A stretch of 64,000 nt of DNA from Telmatactis stephensoni (Eukaryota; Cnidaria; Anthozoa; Actiniaria; Isophelliidae), in assembly GCA_029948255.1 (NCBI GenBank), contig JALIZF010001869.1, positions 744,001 to 808,000 on the forward strand. Reading direction: 5' to 3'. A program made the position numbers and the translations under genes. Shown piece by piece: positions 59,701 to 64,000 of the stretch (position 1 is the stretch's first letter; every line of letters begins with the position of its first letter). The notes under the pieces are model-generated. The model did no database searches. It saw only the letters and a list, made by a program, of their open reading frames with translations, and was not told the origin of the DNA.

Positions 59701-62700
59701 GTGCCGTTTGTCGGCTTTCTGTTTAAAAGATGTTTGAGAGATGGTTTACTATTTGCTTTGTATTGCTTTGTACGCTGACGTTACGCGCCGCTCTAAATGA
59801 TTGCCTGGGATTTCATCCTTCATCTCTACTCCTGATCCCAAGAAAATAAGATATTTATGCTCTAGATCTGATCTTGATACTTTAAAAAAACGCTTTGATT
59901 CCGAATGTCTGATCCCCAATCCCAGGTCTGTGATTCCAGATCCCATGCATCAATCAATCAGGCGCCACTTACCATATCTATGACATTTATTGAGTCTATT
60001 GAAAGTACCCAGAATCCAACAGTTACGACGACAGGCTCTCCTACAAGAATTCAGCATTAAATAAGGTAGTCCTTATGTAGTCTGTTATCACAAAATATGC
60101 ACCCTGGCCTTTTTAAAATAATCAAGGTCAATTAAAAGCTAAATTATTAAAGTACGCTTAGTACGCGCATAGTATACGCTTACACTTACCACCAAAATTT
60201 GGTCGAAGTCTATTGTCGTAGTTGATAAGAAGTACTGTTTAAAAGATTTGACATATTGTGTGCTGCAAATCTATGATAAAAGCAAAAAACATACATTACA
60301 AAGCAAGGTAATGTAAACCAAAAAAAGGTGAAGAATTAAAAACGAAAAATCATGCAGAAGATATCGAAAACGCACCACAAAGAGTTACAGGAATGAGAAG
60401 ACGAGTAAACAATTATGAAGAGGAAAGAAATTAACGACAAAACGGATGAAAAGTAAATAATGAAAAAGAGATTAAAAAATACTACGATCTAATGGAATAA
60501 TGCTGGAAAGGAGCAAGAAAAAAGGAACGGAAGAAACAAAAGAATAAGCGGAGCATCAATATGAAGAAAATGAAGAAAGAATTATAAGTGTATAGAAGGA
60601 GAAAGAAACAAAGAAAGAAACGAAGAAGGAAGGAAGCAAGACAGCAAGGAAGGAAGGAAGAAGCAAGGGGGGAGTAGTGTTGGTCGATTGCAGGTTAGAT
60701 CTCACGCCTCTCACCACTGTGGATGTGGTGCCTGGTTCGATCCTCGGACAGGGCATTTCATGTGAGCTGGGTTTGTTAGTTCGTTACGTTCTCTCCCTTT
60801 TTTCTAGAGTTTAATCTTCTTCGGGTTCTCCGGTTTTCTTCGCCTCCATCATGATCAAAAACGAACTGGTGAGTTGAGTGTTGTCGACTGCATAGAATAT
60901 TAGAATGTAGTGGTAGTGTGTGTGAGAGAGTACTGTCCCCCCAGTTTAGTGCACATGCGCTAGAACTCATGCCTACATTGGACACTTAAATAATCGCAGT
61001 TATTTACGATTCCCCGGGACAGGGCATTTCATGTGGGCATGAGCTGAGTTTGTTAGTTCGTTTTCTCCCTTGCTTCGAAATATTGGCAAAAATGTACACA
61101 AATAGATTAAAAACTGTCAGTTGCAATCTGTTGACCGTGAGAAACTTTAGAATTTCCTTTTATGACTGTTTTATCTTTGAAAGATTTAGTTTTAGTATAC
61201 AAGGTACTACTTGTTGTTGTACTATGGTATAGTTCTGTAAATAGCACTGATGAGGATTGTGAAATCACTTTAGCTTGGGGAAATGCAAAATACATTATAT
61301 AATTTCGTCGAGCATACGAAATATGTGCAATGCATGCTGCAATATAGCAAATCCTCCTTGCTAACATTTTAGCAGTCAAGTATGAAGACAAACAGGAAGT
61401 TAGTCAGAGGTAATGTTCTGTTAGAAGACGCTAAGGGAAAAAAACTGTCAAAAAAACAAAAACAAAACAAAACAAAACAAGATGCACAAGCAATTAAACA
61501 TTTTGTGAAGTGTCAAATCAATTTAATTAACAATCAACACTAAAAATATTTCAATCAAACTGTTTGTTTCCAAGAAACGTTTTATAATTGGTCTTCCTTT
61601 CTAAATCAGTTTAGTTGTTCCATTGGAGAAATCAAAACATTGTCGCGGATTTGATAAAAAGGTGTAAATCAGAGCTGATGAGCTAATTATAAAATAAACA
61701 GGAAATTTTACTTGAAAAATTGGTTTGTGAGAAATTATAAGGGAAAAAAAACCTGGATGGAACCAAAAAATAAGGTAAAATAAAATAGAAAAAGGAAGAG
61801 AGTGTGAAGAAAAACGGAACGAATTAAGCAAAAGAATGAACAAAACATCAATTTTCCTTTTGTTTTTGTAATTATTCCTCTTCTAACACAATACTTTTTA
61901 ACCAGTAATGTAACAACAAATGTTGTTGTGCATTAAAACTTGCTGATGATTTGGTTTGGATCAGTGTTTTTGAAGCGTATATGATCACTTTCGAATGATG
62001 TAATCCATTTTAATACAAATTTGATTTAATAAAATGTCGTCTGGGCAGAAATTTGTGACACCCAGTCGGCTAAGCTCCCCATGTACAACAGCTAATGAAT
62101 ATAATTATCTAAAAAAATCCTAGAAAATGAGAAAAAGAATTGAGGAATCATTGGGAAAACTTCATTTTCTGAAAACTGAAATGTTAATATAACTATGTCA
62201 ACAGATCTGATAGAGACCATATCACGTCCCTGAAAACTGTCCAATAAGTAAACAGTAATGGCAGTTTTTTAGTTTCATAAAAGCATTCTTTCAGTTTATC
62301 GTGAAAACTATATCAACATAACAGGAATCTAAAATGGTTTCTCATTAGCAGACAGCTTTCTTTTGAGTACTCTACTGTCTATATAACTGATCATGTTCAA
62401 GTGAAAAACAAGTATACTTCAAACCTCGAAATTTTCACGAAGCAACAATGGTACCGTTAAAAAGGGAATAAAATGAACGTGAAAAAGATGAAATATATGT
62501 TAGGAAAAAAATTACGGCGTATTTTTAACGTATCTGATAGCATTGATGTTTCTGTTTAAAAAAAAAAAAAATATAAAGAAAAAATATTGAGCTATACAGT
62601 ATACACTGGACAAAGTTACAAAAAAACAAACAGGTAAAAAAATTAACGAAGGAACCGGCGAAAAAAAAGTTAACAAGTAAACAAACCAAAAATAGCGATA

Positions 62701-63537
62701 TATATTTAGTCAATTCCAGGGTGTCTGATATAGCATTCTAGTCGTACTACTGATGACAAATCGTCAGTCTAAATCCTATACATAATAATATTTGGATAAA
62801 TAATAAAATAATAATAATATACTTAACGTTCGTTCAGGAGGAAAGGGTGGGAAGGAAATCAATGTATAAAAAACAGGAATAGCAGAAGTAAAAAAGAAGA
62901 TTGAGTTAAAAATGCATAACAATTTCCTTTGGTTAGCAGCGTTATTAGGGCGATATTGGAAGCTGACTTTTTTTTTCAGATATTCTCAACAAAATTGTAA
63001 GAAATTGTATTATTTAACGGTTGAATTTATTTCATAGAGATTTTCATCTTTAAAAGAAAATTTGAAATAATGCCCAAATAACTCTCGAAATCTATTTTAA
63101 TGTGATATTATTTTAAAGAGCTTTCTTTCTAGCCTTGGTGATAACTTTTTCGTGTATGATTTCCTTGATTGAATGCATTTGAACATTAAGAACTCAGCGG
63201 ATGTGGTCGTTAACAACACTAGCGAAATCAGGGTGAATCTCTTTGAGATTAATAGTCAAAAATTACAATTTCTTTTACATGCGAATATTTGTGAAAAGCC
63301 CAGCTTCCAATATCTTTACTAGCGTTGCTAAACAAAACGTTGACGTTGAATTTTTTTATTTTATGAAGAGACTGTGATTTATGCTAAACAAAGTGGTATG
63401 ACTCCATTTTGTAATTCAAGTTTTTAGGAAAGAAAATGTTATACACACCTTTGAGATCTCGTCACCTCTCCCGAGATTTCCAACAGTAAGCTGTAGATGA
63501 GTAGAATTGTCACAACAATAATGTATTTCTTGGCCAT
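53762..63537 (-). CDS. Cys-loop ligand-gated anion channel (GABA-A/glycine receptor-like)
   Basis: Subunit of a pentameric chloride-type channel in the plasma membrane. I read ten exons: 63537-63447, 60234-60190, 60040-59973, 58348-58131, 57617-57535, 56674-56531, 56232-56018, 55595-55452, 54622-54497, 53995-53762; 455 residues. A signal-peptide-like N terminus (IVVTILLIYSLLL) is followed by YDNRLRPNFG, DYRMDFFLRQLW, WVPDTYFEN, and the Cys loop Cys148 to Cys162 with CPMDLRMFPVDVQKC. M1 is near 233-253, M2 near 258-282 (STAARIALGITSVLTITTVL), M3 in exon 8, a basic cytoplasmic loop, and M4 close to the C terminus (AFNAVYWVVFMEFFL). AAR at the start of M2, in the place of the PAR of GABA-A receptors, points to anion selectivity. 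The join of exons 1 and 2 uses a GTGTAT donor and leaves the first helix short, so a further exon may be missing. Ligand is not determined. Confidence 0.92.
54263..54475. repeat. (GACT/GACA)n tetranucleotide region
   Basis: Degenerate GACTGACTGACA and GACAGACA units in the last intron of the channel gene. Confidence 0.88.
54654..54725 (+). tRNA. tRNA-Glu (UUC)
   Basis: The 72-base sequence folds fully. The acceptor TCCCATA pairs with TATGGGA. The D-arm holds the box A-like GGTCTAGCGGTTAGG. The anticodon stem CCTGG/CCAGG has loop CTTTCAC, with anticodon TTC at 54687-54689. The T-arm is CCGGGTTCGACTCCCGG (box B). The discriminator base is A. A T-rich run (TATATTTTTTTCTTTTTC) from about 54731 can end RNA polymerase III transcription. 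It lies antisense in the intron of the channel gene, starting 31 bases upstream (in channel direction) of exon 9. Confidence 0.96.
54914..55432. mobile_element. Long-TIR element, about 520 bp
   Basis: TACTTCATGTGTCGTAG at the left matches CTACGACACATGAAGTA at the right. Further inside, GTCCAGAAGAACTTG, ACATGAAC.AATCAGACACC and GGTGTGACCTGGTTACAA recur inverted. The inner unpaired part (about 55080-55260) has no long frame. It ends 20 bases from channel exon 8 and shares the intron with tRNA-Glu. Confidence 0.8.
57660..57860 (+). mobile_element. tRNA-derived SINE, family A, second copy
   Basis: Starts in the tRNA-like head (CGGTCTTTCGCCGGT, then GGGGTTCAATTGCCCGGC as box B) and continues with TTAAATAGTTAAGGAGGTGC, ACCTTCACATCTTTTCGG and GTAGGCCCGTCT. 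These are the same blocks in the same order as on the minus strand of 8111-8460. The box A end is degraded. Intron between channel exons 5 and 4. Confidence 0.75.
58550..58588. repeat. (CAGT)n microsatellite
   Basis: AGTCAGTCAGTCAATC-type run in the channel intron between exons 4 and 3. Confidence 0.85.
58918..59700 (+). other. Possible transposon relic in a channel intron
   Basis: A plus-strand frame of 165 codons (58918-59415) starts with a real ATG but has no motif I recognise. The sequence after it (to about 59700) has higher GC than the surroundings and a repeated AT.TTCTGTTTAAA.G phrase near 59648 and 59717. This may be an old element. No transposase or reverse transcriptase signature is visible. 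Confidence 0.25.
60676..60900 (+). mobile_element. tRNA-derived SINE, family B, second copy
   Basis: Head with box B-like CTGGTTCGATCCTCGG, then GGGCATTTCATGTGAGCTGG, GTTTGTTAGTTCGTTACG, TTCGGGTTCTCCGGTTTTCT and GTGAGTTGAGTGTTG, as in the minus-strand copy at 37340-37585. A truncated third copy follows at 61014-61075 (GACAGGGCATTTCATGTGGG to TTCGTTTTCTCCC). Both are in the channel's first large intron. Confidence 0.75.
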
Positions 63538-64000
63538 TTTCTTGTTACGTTTGGATAGTTGAGTGAAATATTGTTTCTTTATAAAAATCTACAAAGAGAA
63601 GAAATTTGAACAGAACATTTGTTATGGGAAAAACATAAAAAATAATATAGGTGCTTCAAAAAGAATCAATAGTTACTTCGACTGTAGCTCAGTCGAGCAC
63701 TCTGTCAATTCTTAAAACTGCAACAGCATATCTTATGGTACTAGGTCAAGATAAGGTCAGTAGAATGAATAGTGATCACATAGAAAAATTGTAATTTCAT
63801 CTTTTGAGCTTTTGTTGATTTAGGGTAATTTGAATTATGTTAATACTAATGCGAACGTGATATCACAAAGCAAACAACATTTGGTTATAACTGGTTCTAG
63901 AATTAATCTTTAACTGAATTCCCTTAAATAAAATCAATTTTTCAATTCAATATACTGAAAGTTTACCTAAATGTGTCCTTGGTGTAGTGGTGGTCTTCTT
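63538..64000. other. Region upstream of the channel gene
   Basis: This is the 5' side of the minus-strand channel gene and should hold its 5' UTR and promoter. AT-rich, with no clear TATA box or exon. The right edge ends in GTGTAGTGGTGGTCTTC, too short to interpret. Confidence 0.4.

Noticed and set aside
1..64000. CRISPR arrays, operons, phage or bacterial mobile elements
   Set aside because: The window is intron-rich eukaryotic DNA. The tandem arrays have no unique spacers, and no prokaryotic signals were seen.

Overview
The window looks like metazoan nuclear DNA. It carries intron-rich genes with GT/AG introns, two tRNA-derived SINE families, many small foldback and inverted-repeat elements, and microsatellites. 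It also holds a receptor guanylate cyclase and a Cys-loop anion channel, which are animal signalling families. A cnidarian, probably an anthozoan, fits this mix, but that is inference: nothing in the sequence names the species.

Layout, left to right. 1-3192: no confident gene, one possible exon near 270-491. 3193-5884 (+): a two-exon LRAT-domain protein with three 55-residue glycine-rich membrane repeats. 5890-7925: a tandem satellite of about 12 copies with a period near 165 bp. 8111-8460: a SINE. 9395-10402 (+): the last two exons of a small membrane protein gene that I do not recognise. 11190-12083 (-): intronless RWDD2-type RWD protein. 12384-34539 (+): a complete PIKfyve-type phosphoinositide 5-kinase, which I reconstruct as 39 coding exons and about 2185 residues. 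37641-50410 (-): a complete receptor guanylate cyclase, 21 exons and 1108 residues. 51000-52130: a 54-bp minisatellite open in several frames on both strands. 53762-63537 (-): a GABA-A/glycine-receptor-like Cys-loop channel, 10 exons and about 455 residues. An intact tRNA-Glu(UUC) lies antisense in one of its introns, at 54654-54725.

RWDD2 and PIKfyve are divergent, with about 300 bp between their start codons, so they probably share a promoter region. PIKfyve and the guanylate cyclase converge. The cyclase and the channel are both on the minus strand, separated by the minisatellite. I see no operon-like functional unit. PIKfyve acts on endosomal lipids, the cyclase makes cGMP at the plasma membrane, and the channel would pass anions.

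Much of the intronic and intergenic DNA is short inverted-repeat transposon relics. Several families occur more than once: a CGTATGA-ended family with at least four copies, a 215-bp element with two copies, and two SINE families. The points most worth a second look are the LRAT/glycine-repeat fusion, the altered catalytic residues in the cyclase, the multi-frame minisatellite, and the elements and tRNA packed close to splice sites. All exon boundaries were read by eye from splice consensus, frame and family similarity. Three are flagged as uncertain: PIKfyve exons 22 and 30/31, and the N terminus of the channel.
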